A stretch of 64,000 bases of DNA from Plantago major (GCA_026545765.1 CM048840.1:86890877-86954876); one strand, 5' to 3'. Positions 23,170 to 35,132 are shown, numbered from the stretch's first letter. The notes: a model not told the origin generated them from the sequence alone. Translations and numbers: made by a program.

Positions 23170-23954
23170 CACTACAAAAAAACTGGCTTTTAGCGACGGA
23201 AAGGGGCGACGGATATTTTAGCTAAAACGACGGATCAGTCATTTTAGCGAGGGATAGGGCGTTTCGCCCTATCCGTCGCTAATCCGTCGTTATATCCGTC
23301 GCTATTTAGCGACGGATATTTCTATCAGTCGCTAAATGGCGACGGATAGACTATCCGTCGTTAAGTATTTGTTGACTTTTTTTTAATAAAAAAGGAAAAT
23401 AGAAAATTAACGACGGATAGATTATCCGTCGTTAAAAGTAAAAAAAATAAAAAAAATTAAATCTAGTGACGGATAGCTATCCGTCACTAAAACTACTGAA
23501 ATACGGGCTACTGCCCTTCTTCTTTCCCATTTCTTCTCTGTTCTCTTTTCTTCTTCTCAGAAGCTCCATTCTCGTCATTTGTGAAGTCGACCAAAACTCC
23601 ACCATTCCGGCCAATCTTGGAGTCTTTTCGAAGCTTGTTCAACAAAGAACTCGGGTGGCCCTTCAATTTCATCCTTCTTCGGCTACTTTTCCCGTAATTA
23701 TAGGTATTAGTCTAAAACCCTTACTTTTCTAAATTTGGGATTTTTGCTAATTTTGATCAATTGTATGTTTTTAAACTTATCTACTAGCTAATATAACTTA
23801 TATTAAGTAGTGGGTTAAGCTTGAGGTTGTGCAATTGATTGATTTATTGTGAAATTGATTTGTTAGTGACTCAATAGATGTTTCTAAGTATGTATGGTAT
23901 TTAATTAGATGTTTTCGTATATGTAGTAGGATTAATGAGATTTGGTTGAGTATT

Positions 23955-24110
23955 TGGAGACCATGCCATGGTAGTGCACTGGCTGTGCCAGGGATGTGCC
24001 ATGACTGTGCCAGGGACTTGCCATGTGTGTGTGGCAGGGACTTGCCATGGCAGTGCACTGGTTGTGCCATGGCTGTGTGCGATGTCTGTGCCATGGCACT
24101 GTCCAATGAA
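23955..24110. repeat. Minisatellite of TGCCATGG/TGTGCCAGGG words
   Basis: About 150 bp of diverged units of roughly 20-27 bp (GGCTGTGCCAGGGATGTGCC-like) in an intron of CACTA copy 2. The open frames over it on both strands (His/Thr/Trp- and Cys-rich) are compositional. Confidence 0.7.
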
Positions 24111-24376
24111 TATGTTGTTCCAGAAAAAAAAATGGGCATGAGCTTTGCATATAAAATTCTTCCCCATATGCATAAATCCAACTGTTTCCATGGGTAGATT
24201 ATGTATATAACTAGTTAGTTGTTGATAATATCAAGTATTTGTGATTTACTATGAGTCAAATGTATATATATTTTACATGTAGTTGTATACTAATACATTT
24301 TTCCTGTATTTGTTGCATGTTTTTGAAGATGCCGTGACAAAGGAAATCCACGTACCGTCCTCCCCCATGTAGTAGG

Positions 24377-25612
24377 TTGAATGCTGGTAGCCAGTCAGAT
24401 AGTAGTCGGGCAGGAGAGTTAGAGGAGCAGGAGGGTCATCATGATAGTCAGAGCAGCTGGTCTGCGGTTCCTGAGACCCCACCGAGTTCGAGCAAAGGCT
24501 CGACATCGGTATGGGGTAACTTACTGGATGACGGGTGTCCCTCCATCGAGATTGTGGGCGGGGCTAAGCGGGATGGGAAGATTGTGTTGTTCCCGAACGG
24601 TAGATCGAAGTAAGTATTATGCATTTGTATATAGAACATAACTTAATTAAGATAATTTATGTCACATCATCGTTGTACTATACTAATTAATATTCGTTCC
24701 TTGTATCTTATACATTGATAACATGTTATGGCCTCCAGAGGCTAGCCATAAACTCAGTGAGAACATCATGGGCAAGAGGGAGAATCCGAGGCAGGGGGCG
24801 AGAAGTGGTTGAAGATCTCGGACCGGCTAAAGCATGAGTACTTTAATGAGTTGCGGGTAAATTTAAATCTGGCATATTTTAATGTGAGTGGTATGTTAGC
24901 CACTGAACTTGGGTGATATGTTAGTCACCACTGTGTTAGTAAATTTTAGGACAATGTGAGTGGTATGTTAGCCACTATATGTGAGTGGTATGTTAGCCGT
25001 TGAACTTGGGTGATATGTTAGTCACCATTGAATATGTTCTATTGTGTTATCTTATTAAATTGATGTCTCGATTAACGTTATGTAATTCGGATGTTGTGTG
25101 GAATTGGAAATGTAGAAAACATACTTCATTCCCAACCGATTGCTCCCCCAGATATGGCCTGCATTCGAGACGCTGGGGTTAGATTTGTATAAGCATATGA
25201 TTAACGAAATGAAAAGAAAGGGCGTTAGGCCAGCATGGTGTGGACCCGAGGAGTGGGTGCTTTGGCAGGCCTACTGGCAGCGTGCTGATGTAAAGCAGAT
25301 TGCGGACCAGAATAGAGAGAGCCGGCTGACTGAGCCGTCTGATGGTACCGGGGTGGCCAGGCACCACTATGGGTCGCGAGCTGTTGTTACGGATCACGTT
25401 AAATCGATAAGTGTACATCTAATTTGTCAGTTTAGTCGTACATGTATTTTGTGTTTAATTTCTACAACTTTAATGAGTTTCTAGCTAAATGTTTGCATAT
25501 ATACATTCTTCAGGTGTCGGCTGGGGAGGAGAAGAGCGCATTGGCGCTCTTTAAAAGAGCCAAGTTGAAGAACGTGAGATGGGTTGACAGCAAGTCCGAG
25601 GCTATTGCGGTA
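24377..25612 (+). pseudogene. CACTA accessory protein (Ptta/En-Spm, Transposase_24-like), broken
   Basis: Exon-like blocks are 24377-24610 (ETPPSSSKGSTSV...), about 24730-24858 (WPPEASHKLSENIMGKREN...), 25151-25411 (IWPAFETLGLDLYKHMINEM...WCGPEEWVLWQAYW) and 25515-25612 (KSALALFKRAKLKNVRWVDS then KSEAIA). They have GT-type donors and match the layout of copy 3. The second block is frame-shifted relative to copy 3, near the GGGGGCGAGA run at 24798, and then meets stops. The C-terminal exon is missing, because homology to copy 3 stops at 25651, where a retrotransposon fragment begins. In this family the protein assists the main transposase in binding subterminal repeats. Confidence 0.7.
24885..25030. 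repeat. Short tandem repeat of GGTATGTTAGCCACT words in a CACTA intron
   Basis: Phrases GTGAGTGGTATGTTAGCCACT and GGGTGATATGTTAGTCACC alternate about five times. The same array occurs in copy 3 at 52125-52250, so it was present in the common ancestor of the two elements. Confidence 0.75.
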
Positions 25613-25651
25613 CGTTAATTTTGGTTAAAGTTCATATTTGTGTAGTACAAG

Positions 25652-26828
25652 TGACAACAACCTATCGCCGAGCTTGAATGAAGAAACAAAGCAACGAGTT
25701 CCAAAGAATGGAGGAGAATCATGTTTTGATCATGATCGAGAATTGATTTGGGGGAAAGTAGAGAAGAAAACCCTAACCCTAGTTCGAGAAATTGGTTTGG
25801 GGGAGAAGTGGAAGATGAACATCATCGAAGGTAACCTTGTTGGCCCTACTGTTATATTACTGGTGCTAAAAATCACTAGCTCTTGCTCCAGAAAAAATAG
25901 AAAATAAATTACCAAAAAAAGCAAAGGTACAAAAGTCTCAGAGTGGATCTGTGGTCCTTGTGATCACCATTTTCGTATTGGGCATGTTACAGATACTAGC
26001 CTCATACCAGCATGGCCCTAAAAGCTACATGTCCATGAGGGTTGATGGCATGTATACCAAACCAGCACGCACAAAAGTGCGAAATTCGATAAAACAGACA
26101 CTACCAAAAAATGTAGAGACTAAAATAGCACAATGATGGACAACCAAAAGCATACGAGTCAGTAAAACGACTGCAAAAAATAGTATGTCAAAAGAGAAAG
26201 AAAAAAGAAAAAAAATAGAAAAAAATAAAGGAGCAAGTAGTCAATGTGGGAAGCAACCGATGAAGTAGTTATGATGATAAAGGAGAAGTTGAAGATTTGT
26301 CGTTGAGAGAGGACGAAGTCGAAGGAAGGAACTCGGTGTCCTAAAGGATAAGTCCCCCTGAAATACCCTTTGTTCTACCTTGTTATCTTTTAATGATGCT
26401 TGGCCAAACACTCCTCTATATTATCCTACATATTTTACTTACCTAGCCAACCTGAGTACTATATTGATTTGTGCCTTAAATTTTGGGAGCACGATTACAT
26501 AACGTTACAGCGAGGTAATGATTTTGAAGTACACCTAGAAGGACATTGGGTTACACTTGTAACCGCTGGTTGTAGTGAGTGATGCTTACTTGTTATTTAT
26601 TTGTTGTGGAGTCATAAGTTGGAGTTGAAACTAAGCAAGTCAGTAGAGTTTCAAACCCTAGAAACTAGCTGCTTGTCTATGTGGTGGTTTATTCTTGCTG
26701 CTCATTTCATGGTCACTTCTTGATTATCGTTATTGCCTTGCTCAGGGATGAGCAAGAAATTGGTTTTGGGGTATTATGTGACAATGAAACGTGCGATATA
26801 GCATTCTTTTAGACCCTCGTTGCTTCAT
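25652..26828 (+). mobile_element. Ty3/gypsy (Tat-group) 3' fragment inside CACTA copy 2
   Basis: CACTA homology stops at 25651 and resumes on the other strand near 26829. In between, the phrase CTTGCTCAGGGATGAGCAAG followed by a TTGGTTTTGGGGTATTATG tract (26740-26782) is the typical 3' end and polypurine tract of Tat/Athila-type gypsy elements. 25652-26230 may be from the same insertion. It is a partial fossil without recognisable enzyme domains. Confidence 0.5.
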
Positions 26829-27986
26829 GCACTCACCGGGGGTAGGTTATAGGGTGTGAGCATCACTGGCCAACAAGAGTACTTCCGTTCACTTCCAAAC
26901 GGGTTAAAACCGTCCGTACAAAGACCCAATCGTACATTTCTAGACTCGGCAGCAAACTCCGGATACATCTTGTCAAACTCTTTCCATGCCGGTGAGTCTG
27001 ATGGATGCTCCATTCTACCCCCTGCATCTTCAGTGATTACTCTCTCCTTGTGCCACCGCATTTTATCGGCACAAGCACTTGAAGCGTACAACCTCTTTAA
27101 ACGAGGTGCTAGAGGGAAGTACCACATTTTCTTATGTGGGAGATTTTTCTTCTGGCGTTTCTTTGCAGCCCCCTCCTTGTAACGCTTGTAGCGGTCCTTA
27201 CCACAGAACTTGCACTCCAGTAGATCTACATCCTCCCCCAATAGATCATGCACATATCTGGACAACAGTCTATGGTTACCACAGGCAACCCCATCCCCCC
27301 GCATCTTTTTCTTCGCTTGGTAAAAAATGGTGGGAACTAGGTTTTCTTCAGGGCAACACTCCGATAACATTTGTAGGATACTATTGAAGCTTGCTTCAGA
27401 TTGGCCACCCTCGGCATTACAACTCATTAGCCGAGACAACAAAGACAACTCGGTGTGCTTCTTACACCCCGGCCAAATCGGCCTTTTCACTGATTCCAAC
27501 AAGTCAAAGAACGCCTGATCCTCGAGATTCAGTGGCTCCTCCACATCACCCTCGGTTTCAGTGGTACTAGTGTCCATAAACTCTGGGCCCGTAGCATTAA
27601 ACACCATTTCTTCGAACCGGTCGTGAAAAGTATCAGATGTAGCCATATTTTGACTGCTAGATTTATCATTTTGCTTCTTTCTTCAACGCTTCCTAGTATG
27701 ATCATATGACATGAGCGGTGTTGCTATCTCACCATGATGATTCCATACCTCATACTGAGACACGAACCCATTACGTTTCAAGTGCTCGACTACCGTTGTA
27801 AGAGGAAAATATTGCTTGTTCCTACATTTGTTCAATTTGCAAGGGCACTTTATCACCCCCCCCCCTGCTTACACAAGCAGTCTGTGTCTGAACAAATGCA
27901 ATGAAGGCTTCAACCCCTTCCACAAAACTAGACTGAACTCTGCCATTAACAGTACGACAGTACATCCATGAACGATTGAGATTCAT
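26825..27986 (-). pseudogene. TNP2-type CACTA transposase, N-terminal half
   Basis: Read on the minus strand. It starts with MNLNRSWMYCRTVNGRVQSS at 27986, the transposase-associated domain. A long block from 27646 follows (EEMVFNATGPEF..., QAFFDLLESVKRPIWPGCKK). Then come the transposase start: a CKFCGKDRYKR zinc-binding pair, KKMWYFPLAPRLKRLY, MRWH, and GLCTDGFNPFG with PVMLTPYNLPP. These are hallmark segments of TNP2/TNPD transposases, which bind the element's ends and cut DNA. The frame changes at a long G-run (about 27857-27866), and a stop lies between the two blocks. The reading ends at 26825, so the C-terminal catalytic part is absent. Confidence 0.85.
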
Positions 27987-29009
27987 TGGATGATTAACCT
28001 GACACGTCTAAATTTATTAGATTTATAACTATACGCATTACGTATTGAATTTCATTACAATTCCAATTCGCTGGTCTATAATTACATTGTTAATTATAAT
28101 ACGTTAAGATTAATTTTATGAATTACATGCATTTTACATTTTAATTTCCAGTTAACTATTAAAATTACGAATTGTAGATTAAAATAGTAGTAATTCTTTC
28201 TAGGTTAATACGAGCCAATTATACTACAACCACCAAAATCACTAAATGGTCTCCAAACACTCAACCAAATCTTACTAATCCTACTACATATACAAAAATA
28301 TCAAATTAAATACCATACATACTTACAAACATCCTAACATGATAATAACAATTCAATTTCACAATAAATCTATCAATTGAACAACCTCAAGCTTAGGCCA
28401 CTACTTAATATAAGCTAAACTAGCTAGTAGAAACTTCTAAAAACATACAATTGCTCGAAATTAGCAAAAATTCCAAATTTAACAAAGTAAGGGTTTTAGA
28501 CTGATACCTTTAATTACGGAAAAAGCCGAAGAAGGATGAAATTGAATGGCCACCTGAGTTCCTTGTTCAACGAGCTTCGAAAAGAGTCCAAGATTGGTCG
28601 GAATGGTGGAGTTTTGATCGGAGTTGAGCTAGGGGCGAAAATGGCGAGTGAAGAGAAGAAAGGAGAAGCAGAATTGAAATGGGGAAGATCGGCTGTTGTT
28701 CCCGTTTTATTGACTTTAGTAACGGATATCCGTTACCATCTCAACTTTATTTTTTTTTTTAATTAGTCAACAGGCGTTATTAACGACGGATAGTTTATCC
28801 GTTACTAAGCTTCTTTTTTTTTTTTTTTTAAATTAGTCAACATACAGTTTAACGACGGATAGGCTATCCGTTACTAAATAGTAACAGATTTAGCAACGGA
28901 TTAGTGACGTATTGAGCAAATCGCTTTATCCGTCGCTAAACAATGCCGATTCGTTACTATTATTATCCGTTACTAAAATTCGTTACTATTCGACAGTTTT
29001 CTTGTAGTG

Positions 29010-29882
29010 GAGGAAACCCTAGCAACTGCATGAAGACATCAAAGACTAAGCTTTTCTTTTCCTTTTCTTCTTTTCAGATATCGATTTCTTCTTCTGTTGA
29101 GGATTTCGATTTCTCCCTTTATTGTTCTAGTGGGTTTCGATTGCTATCAGTAAAAGAATATTATGAGTAGCTAACTTTCTTTTGTAAAGGCGAACCGTCG
29201 AAACTTTGATGTGCTACTTCTTTATATGTCGTGTTATATTAATGGAATAGTTCTTAGACGTAAATCGTGGTTATACAACTCTATACATCCTTTGTGGTGT
29301 GATGTTCTGCTGAATGACACAGTAGTTTCATTGAACTGAGTAGGGGTACTGGTATTGACTTCGTCTCGGTATTTAGTATTATACCCTCCTGTCGTTAGAG
29401 GTAATCGCGTAGGATTTTAACTAAGAAGTTGGGAGTAGCATAGCAGAGGGAGGTCGGGGATCCTTTACTTCAATCACTATCATTGATTTCATCTGTCTGC
29501 ATACAATCTGTTTACTTTAATCTTCTATTTACATACAATCTGTTTACTTTAATTTGTTTGCTGTCTGCACGCGTAATCAAATCGTTACTTGTTTGTTCCT
29601 ATGCTAAGTGTCCGTGGAGAACGACATCCCGAGTTAACTTACCACTATTGTTGTGTGTTAGTGAGCTTCCGGTAAAAATAAATCTAATCTTTGATTGTAT
29701 TTAGGGATTACAGGTTCTACAACAAAATCAAAATCTTTGAGTGCACATCAGTATCCGATGGTATTTCACTACGGAAGGTTCAAGGCTAACAACCACCTTT
29801 CCAGATGCAACGAACTCTCGAATTGCATTTCTTCATTTGGTTGAGCAATTTTTTTTAGCCAATTTCATTCATGTTTGGGGAT
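29010..29882 (+). mobile_element. LTR-retrotransposon fragments (gypsy LTR 3' part, then copia 3' internal)
   Basis: 29480-29650 contains CAATCTGTTTACTTTAATC repeats and GTCCGTGGAGAACGACATCCCGAG, a phrase typical of the 3' part of Tat/Athila LTRs. From about 29720 to 29882 the sequence runs into the start of the next LTR through GTTTGGGGAT, a polypurine-like tract, so it may be the 3' internal end belonging to copia LTR copy B. Fossil fragments only. Confidence 0.45.
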
Positions 29883-30826
29883 TGTTGGAGAATTGGTTGG
29901 TTGAGCAATCATTTATGCGTACTAACGCCGTAAAATGTGCAACTTAACTTGAAAGTTGAAATGTCAAGAGTACATATCTTTGAGCAAATTTTATATGTGG
30001 TCCACCCTTTGTTTTGACATGTTTTATAGTTTATCACATAGTGGGTTGCGCAAGCTACGTGATAATGTAATACATGGGCGAAAACCAATTCTCGGTATGA
30101 ATAAAACTTGGCTCGAAGTAGTGAGGTACAAATTGGAAGTATGAACTTTATGTGAATATTCTAGAAGAAGTCCTTTGCACTTCTCCCATGTAACCACTCC
30201 AATTTTACCATTTATTTCTTTAATTTTCGGAATTAAAGATGAGTTAAAATTGTAACTCATGGTCTTGCACCTCTAATGAGGGTTTTATTGTGCTTTAGTG
30301 CATGGATTGAATTGTAAGGTAGCTTTTTTTGGCTATAAAAGGTGGTTTCTCCACCACTTTGGAGTACACAACTACACAATCTTCTCCTCTCCCTTTCATC
30401 TTTTGGCATATCATTCCCATCTCATTTTATAGAGATTTGCATTAGTTTGCATACACTTAGAGTATCAAGAGAGTTCTAACACTTAAAAGGTTCGAACGAA
30501 CTAATTTTGTTGCTTCCGAGATTAGTTGTGATTGGGTGTTGTACCTTGGGAACACATTGGTCAAGTAGGCCTGAAGATAGAAAGGCGGGCGAATTGTGCG
30601 TAAGGGGAAGTGGTCACACCGTTGTCTCGTCCAGGATTCAATCCGAATTATTTTTTTAGTGTTTGTTCAACACCTTATTTCCATAAACTAAAGAAGGTAA
30701 ATGTTGTTAGTTTAGTTTCTCATTCTTATTGAGATTTGTTTATTATATGATTTGTATAATATACTAATCATATTGCTATAATTTTGATGACATGTAATGC
30801 GGAGAAAAATCAATCGGGAACCAACA
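29883..30826 (+). mobile_element. Copia-type LTR, copy B
   Basis: It starts TGTTGGAGAATTGG and ends GGGAACCAACA, with TATAAAA at 30334-30340. It is the same family as copy A (18689-19507) but longer, with an extra internal stretch at about 30445-30560. A purine tract lies directly upstream, so this was probably a 3' LTR. No target duplication was seen. Confidence 0.7.
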
Positions 30827-30934
30827 AAATCACTAACTATTAGTCAATAAAAAGTATCATAAGGACAATAGTACTATTTACTTGATTAGTCTAAAGATGT
30901 CATGTGTCTGCTCATCAAAATCTAAACTTAAACT

Positions 30935-31065
30935 AAAGTGTGTGGGAAATAACATGTATTGGTACTGTGGAGCCAACATATTACTTGAAGAATAGTTTAA
31001 GAGTAATCGCACCAGCCCAAAGTATCAAGACTTAATCGATTAGTGGTTGATTGTTACTCCGATCT
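30935..31065 (+). mobile_element. Degraded Cassandra LTR 3' fragment
   Basis: The stretch around GCACCAGCCCAAAG...CGATTAGTGGTTGATTGTTAC matches the 3' third of the Cassandra LTR at 16574-16897 (GCGCCGGCCCAATGG...CGATTAGTTGTTGGGTCGTTAC). It is an old fragment without a 5S-like part. Confidence 0.5.
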
Positions 31066-32479
31066 TTTGTCCCATTAGCTATCTTGAAATACTAATTACG
31101 AATTCAAATGCTAGCTCCTTAACTAATTGCACATCCAAAATAATTGCCTCTTATCAGTATCTTTGACGACAATGATATATACTTACTTCTTTGTCTAATA
31201 ACCCCAAATTCAGTAAAAAGATTCCATTGTTTAATTTTTAAAGTTCTACTAAAAGTTTTCCAATTCCTTATACATACGAAACCACTATTTATATTTATTG
31301 ATCACTCAATTCATATTTTTAGTATTCACTTATTATTTATTTTACATTTTATTTTGAAAATTAAATGTATGGACCAAAATTTGATAATTTGTTCAAACTT
31401 CAAATAATCAATGAACAATTAAGTTGGTGTTATCTCCCAACACCTAATTTTAACACCATTGCAAATAATATATTAAACTCGAGTAATATCAAAATTCAAA
31501 ACAATATTGTTGTTTTTTTTCTAGAGTAACAGATCATATTTGTATAATCAATCAAGCCTCGTAACGATATATTACTATATAAAATAATAAATTTATAAAA
31601 ACTACTCTCGAACTATTTTTATAAACAATACAAGGTACAAAACAATCGATCACTTGAATTTTGTTAATGTAAAGTTCACTAGTATTTAACTTTGTATTTG
31701 GAAAATGGCTCTTTCAAATTAATCCTTAGTGGTAATTGAATGAATATTAGTGGTAAAAGGCCAGAGCTCATCTTTGCAGTAACTTTCGGCTCCGTCTAGC
31801 AAAACTAACTGATAATCTAGCTAGTAATTGATTGAGTATTTACTAACTTGATAAACTTTTTGGATGTGTTTAATAAATTAATTAATTGATAAGCTAGATG
31901 ATTTGTTAAATATAACAAATACATAAAGCAAATCAGTAGAAGCTTTTTATTTTTTATTTTTTTATAACCTATCTGAACAACCTTATCATATCAGATAGCT
32001 AGAATATATGTTATCATCTAGATGTTCACGTAACATGCATGCTTATTTCAAAAATAGGTGGATACACTAGTACTAATAGTATTCACTTGTACGAACATTA
32101 TATATTTAGGGTGAATTAATTCAGGTCCCCCAAATAAATCTTGTGATTACACTTTAGTCGATCTGATTTTGAACAATAACAGTTTAGTAGAACATTTATT
32201 TTTCCGTTGACCATCACAATAACCATTATCCTAGTGGAAATTGAAATGATTAATTGCACATCAATCCTTGCCGAATTTATATAAAATTTCACAATAAACC
32301 CAAAATAATTTTACGCTTTCATTTTCATCTTCTTCTTCATCCAACCTTTTCTTCTCCTCCTCTTCAAACCATCTTTTTTTCCTTCAAATTACAAGCATAT
32401 TTTCATCATCAACATACAATTTACATTCAATTAATCCTAAATCCTAATTTTAAAATTTTTGATTTTTTTCACCATTAAC
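31066..32479. other. Gene-free AT-rich DNA
   Basis: Very AT-rich. Open frames at 31144-31407 and 32254-32478 are rich in Phe/Leu/Ile/His and show no domain. A GGTCCCCCAAATAAATC phrase near 32125 resembles one at 5602-5640 (GGTCCCCCCAATATATAGG), probably two old copies of one repeat. Confidence 0.4.
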
Positions 32480-32765
32480 AGAGCTTGAAACTCTATCGGT
32501 GGAGTTTTTATGCTCCATGGCTAGAGTCTGAATCGGGCTCAAATGGATCCAAAGCTCCATTGATGTATCTGATCAAGCTCCATTTAATGGAGTTTGAACA
32601 ACTCCATTAATGGAGCTTGTAAAAGTTTTATTAATAGAGATGTCCAAGGTCCATTTTAACGGAGTTGTTCAGCTCCGTAATTGGAGTTGTTCAAGCTCCA
32701 TTAATGGAGCGCCACAACTCCATTAAAGCTCCATTATTGCAGCTTGAATATTCGGTAATGGAGCA
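32480..32765. repeat. Cluster of AGCTCCATTAATGGAG palindromes
   Basis: Within 290 bp the words GCTCCATT, AATGGAGC, CTCCATTAATGGAG and near variants recur about fourteen times on both strands. Several are perfect or near-perfect 14-20-bp palindromes around ATTAAT. No flanking inverted termini or target duplication was found. Confidence 0.75.
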
Positions 32766-34165
32766 ATTTGTTTTTAATTTATTGTAAATAAATCGCTCTA
32801 ATTAAATTTTAGTTATTATTTACCCTCTCAGATTTGTTTAATTTATCACTTTAGATTTTCACATAAAATAAGATATAAATGTGTTTTCCATATTATTAAT
32901 TAATATACAATTAACAAATATAGGGAAAATAAGAAAAATAAAAGTAACCAAGTTTGAAATAAATTAAATATGAATTGATTTGGTCAGAATTGTCAATATT
33001 TTTTAAAATAATCCAAAAATGTAGAATGATAAAAATAAACGTATTATGGATGGATCAGTACTCTTTCGTTATGGAGTAGTATATGTTTCGCATTAGAATT
33101 GTTTATGTTATTGCTATTTAGTTTCTCTCGTTATTACCTTTCGTTATAGTATTGGTTTTAGTTATTCATTAGATATTTTATTTTAAAAAAAAGGTTAAAT
33201 TTCATATAACCCCTTCAATTATTATAAAGTTGCACGAAATCTCCTAAAATGTGAACACCAGTTTCCCTAATGGAGAGTGTGGTATACTCTCCTTTTATTT
33301 TGACGTTAGGGGGTTTGGCGCTGACTTCCATATAACCTAGGGGATTTTATGCAGTTTAAATTATCGAGGAGGTTTAGTGCTACTTTCGAAAAGCTCAAAG
33401 GAGTTCTATGCAATATACCCCAAAATCAACAGCAAAAATTGGTACCAATGTAGTTAAAGAGGAGAAGGAAGCACATGAAGCACCGATCTAGCCTCACTCA
33501 TCTATCAAAATATAGACACTAAATTAAGAAAGACCTGTTCCAATTTTATTTTATTTATCATTTTGCCGAGATATTTATTTCCCTTATTTAGAGATGATTC
33601 CAAAATAGGTTAAATATATGCTACCAAACAATATCTTGGTGGGATTGATTAAACATAAAAGGGAGAGCAAGAGAGAAACATGACCTACTGTAGAGGTGTC
33701 TTTTGGCATTACATTCTATACAACACAATTATGAAAAAAAAAGAAATATCCCCTAAAAGTTCTATTGCTGCTGAAATGTTGAATGAAAATCAATCCTATT
33801 CTGTGGGATTCTCATCTCCATTAATACCAAAGAATCAAAACAAGGCAGACATGACATCCCAATTTCTGGTGTACAAATTTTTATATATTGTTTAATACTC
33901 AATCATCACCCACTACTTCTAGAGCTCATAAGAATCACCCTAATTGCATATCTCAAGCCGATAATTCCATGCGTAACCTTAATATATCTATACTATGAAC
34001 AAGAAAAATGTGTAAATTTGATCAATCTAAACTAGATACTCAAAGCCATTTGAACCCAATTTGATCAATCTAAACTAGATACTCAAAGCCATTTGAACTA
34101 GAATTCAAGCAAAATTGGTGCGAATAAACTCAAAGCTAATGGATAGCGTGTTTATCTTTTTACTA
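32766..34165. other. Gene-free AT-rich DNA with minor repeats
   Basis: Holds a possible degenerate element at 33195-33422 (starts near TTTCATATAACCCC and ends TCTATGCAATATACCCC). A 43-bp near-tandem pair lies at 34015-34100 (TTTGATCAATCTAAACTAGA-type). No gene is supported. Confidence 0.4.
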
Positions 34166-34502
34166 CTTCCTTCGTCCCGGAAATAGCTTCTCGTTTAATT
34201 TTTTGGTCAATCAAATAAGGAAATGGGGAGTATTGAATTTTATCTAAATGGAAATCTAATAAATAATAATAAAAATTTGATAGTGGGTTGATTTAGTGGA
34301 AAGTTGAATATTATTTAAATGGAGAAAGAATAAAGAATGAATAAAAGAGAGATAGTGGGTTGGTAAAGTTGTAAATATAAATGTATTATGAGGGTATTGA
34401 TTGGGTATGATAAGTGGTTCCATTACCAAAAATGGAAAGGGTAAGCTTTGTATGTGACAACTAAAATGGAAAAATGGGAAGCTTTGACCGAGACGGATGA
34501 AG
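34166..34502. mobile_element. Stowaway-type MITE (Tc1/mariner)
   Basis: Inverted ends CTTCCTTCGTCCCGG and ...GAGACGGATGAAG lie between TA dinucleotides (34164-34165, 34503-34504). The CTCCCTCCGTCC-type terminus is the Stowaway hallmark. The 337-bp element has no coding sequence; the ends are diverged, so it is not recent. Confidence 0.7.
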
Positions 34503-34579
34503 TACAATTTTCCATGGAACGTAATTGTTGCCTTCCAAGATTAAAAATTGTAACCTCCCCACTACTTGTAACAGACTTA

Positions 34580-35069
34580 TGTTAATTGTGGTTAATGTTC
34601 CAGTTTTTTTTTCTTTTTTTCTTTTTTGGCTTAATTGCGAGATTTGATGTTATGTTTTGTTGCAGCTATATAAACTCCTCAACCTTCAACTTGTTTGAAT
34701 ACACCAGAAATCTATCCCTCTCTTCTTCTCTGAGTTTTATTTCTGCACTTAAAAATTCGAAAGTTTCTTCACCACTGAAGTTCGACGGAGCTTCTACTAC
34801 AAAAATTTCAATAGCTACTGTGATTAGACGTTGTACCTTGGGAGCTAATTGTCTGACGAAGGCCTGAAGCTTACTTAGGAGAACAAATTTAGCTTAAGGG
34901 TAAATGGCCACACCGCTGACTCGCCCAGGTTTCAATCCGAACTTGTTCTTACTATCTTTTGTTTCTTGTAATAAGTTGTTGTAAGTGTGATAAAATTTTC
35001 CTGTTTATTCGATTATATGCTCTGTTTACACTAACCATTCTTGCATCAAACTGATAATCGGAACCAACA
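34580..35069 (+). mobile_element. Copia-type LTR (copy C), 5' LTR of a truncated element
   Basis: It ends GGAACCAACA at 35069 and has a TATA box (TATATAAAC near 34667-34675). Its 3' part (GTTGTACCTTGGGA, GGCCTGAAG, GGCCACACCGCTGACTCGCCCAG) resembles copies A and B. The start near TGTTAATTGTGG at 34580 is uncertain. The gag remnant that follows makes this a 5' LTR. Fossil, diverged from A and B. Confidence 0.6.
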
Positions 35070-35132
35070 ATCTTAAGCTAATTTTTAATTTTTATAATTC
35101 GGTTACTTACTGTTCTCTCATTTTTTGTAGTA

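Larger units (their letters stand above)
23170..29009. mobile_element. Composite CACTA transposon with head-to-head ends (copy 2)
   Basis: Left end CACTACAAAAAAACTGG and right end CAGTTTTCTTGTAGTG are CACTA termini. Flanks GAA and GAG differ by one base from a perfect 3-bp duplication. Subterminal zones 23200-23490 and 28730-28980 carry the same (G/A)CGACGGATA/TATCCGTCG(C/T) words as copies 1 and 3. Beyond them, 23580-23900 (plus) matches 28300-28620 (minus). So both ends are versions of the element's promoter-side end, facing each other. The left half encodes a Ptta/En-Spm second protein (+), the right half the N-terminal half of a TNP2-type transposase (-). A gypsy-type fragment sits between them. 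It is not autonomous as it stands. Confidence 0.85.

Noticed and set aside
23798-24197. Overlapping open frames on both strands with HGT/WHS or CAMA repeats
   Set aside because: They lie on a minisatellite in a CACTA intron. Frames on both strands are equally open.
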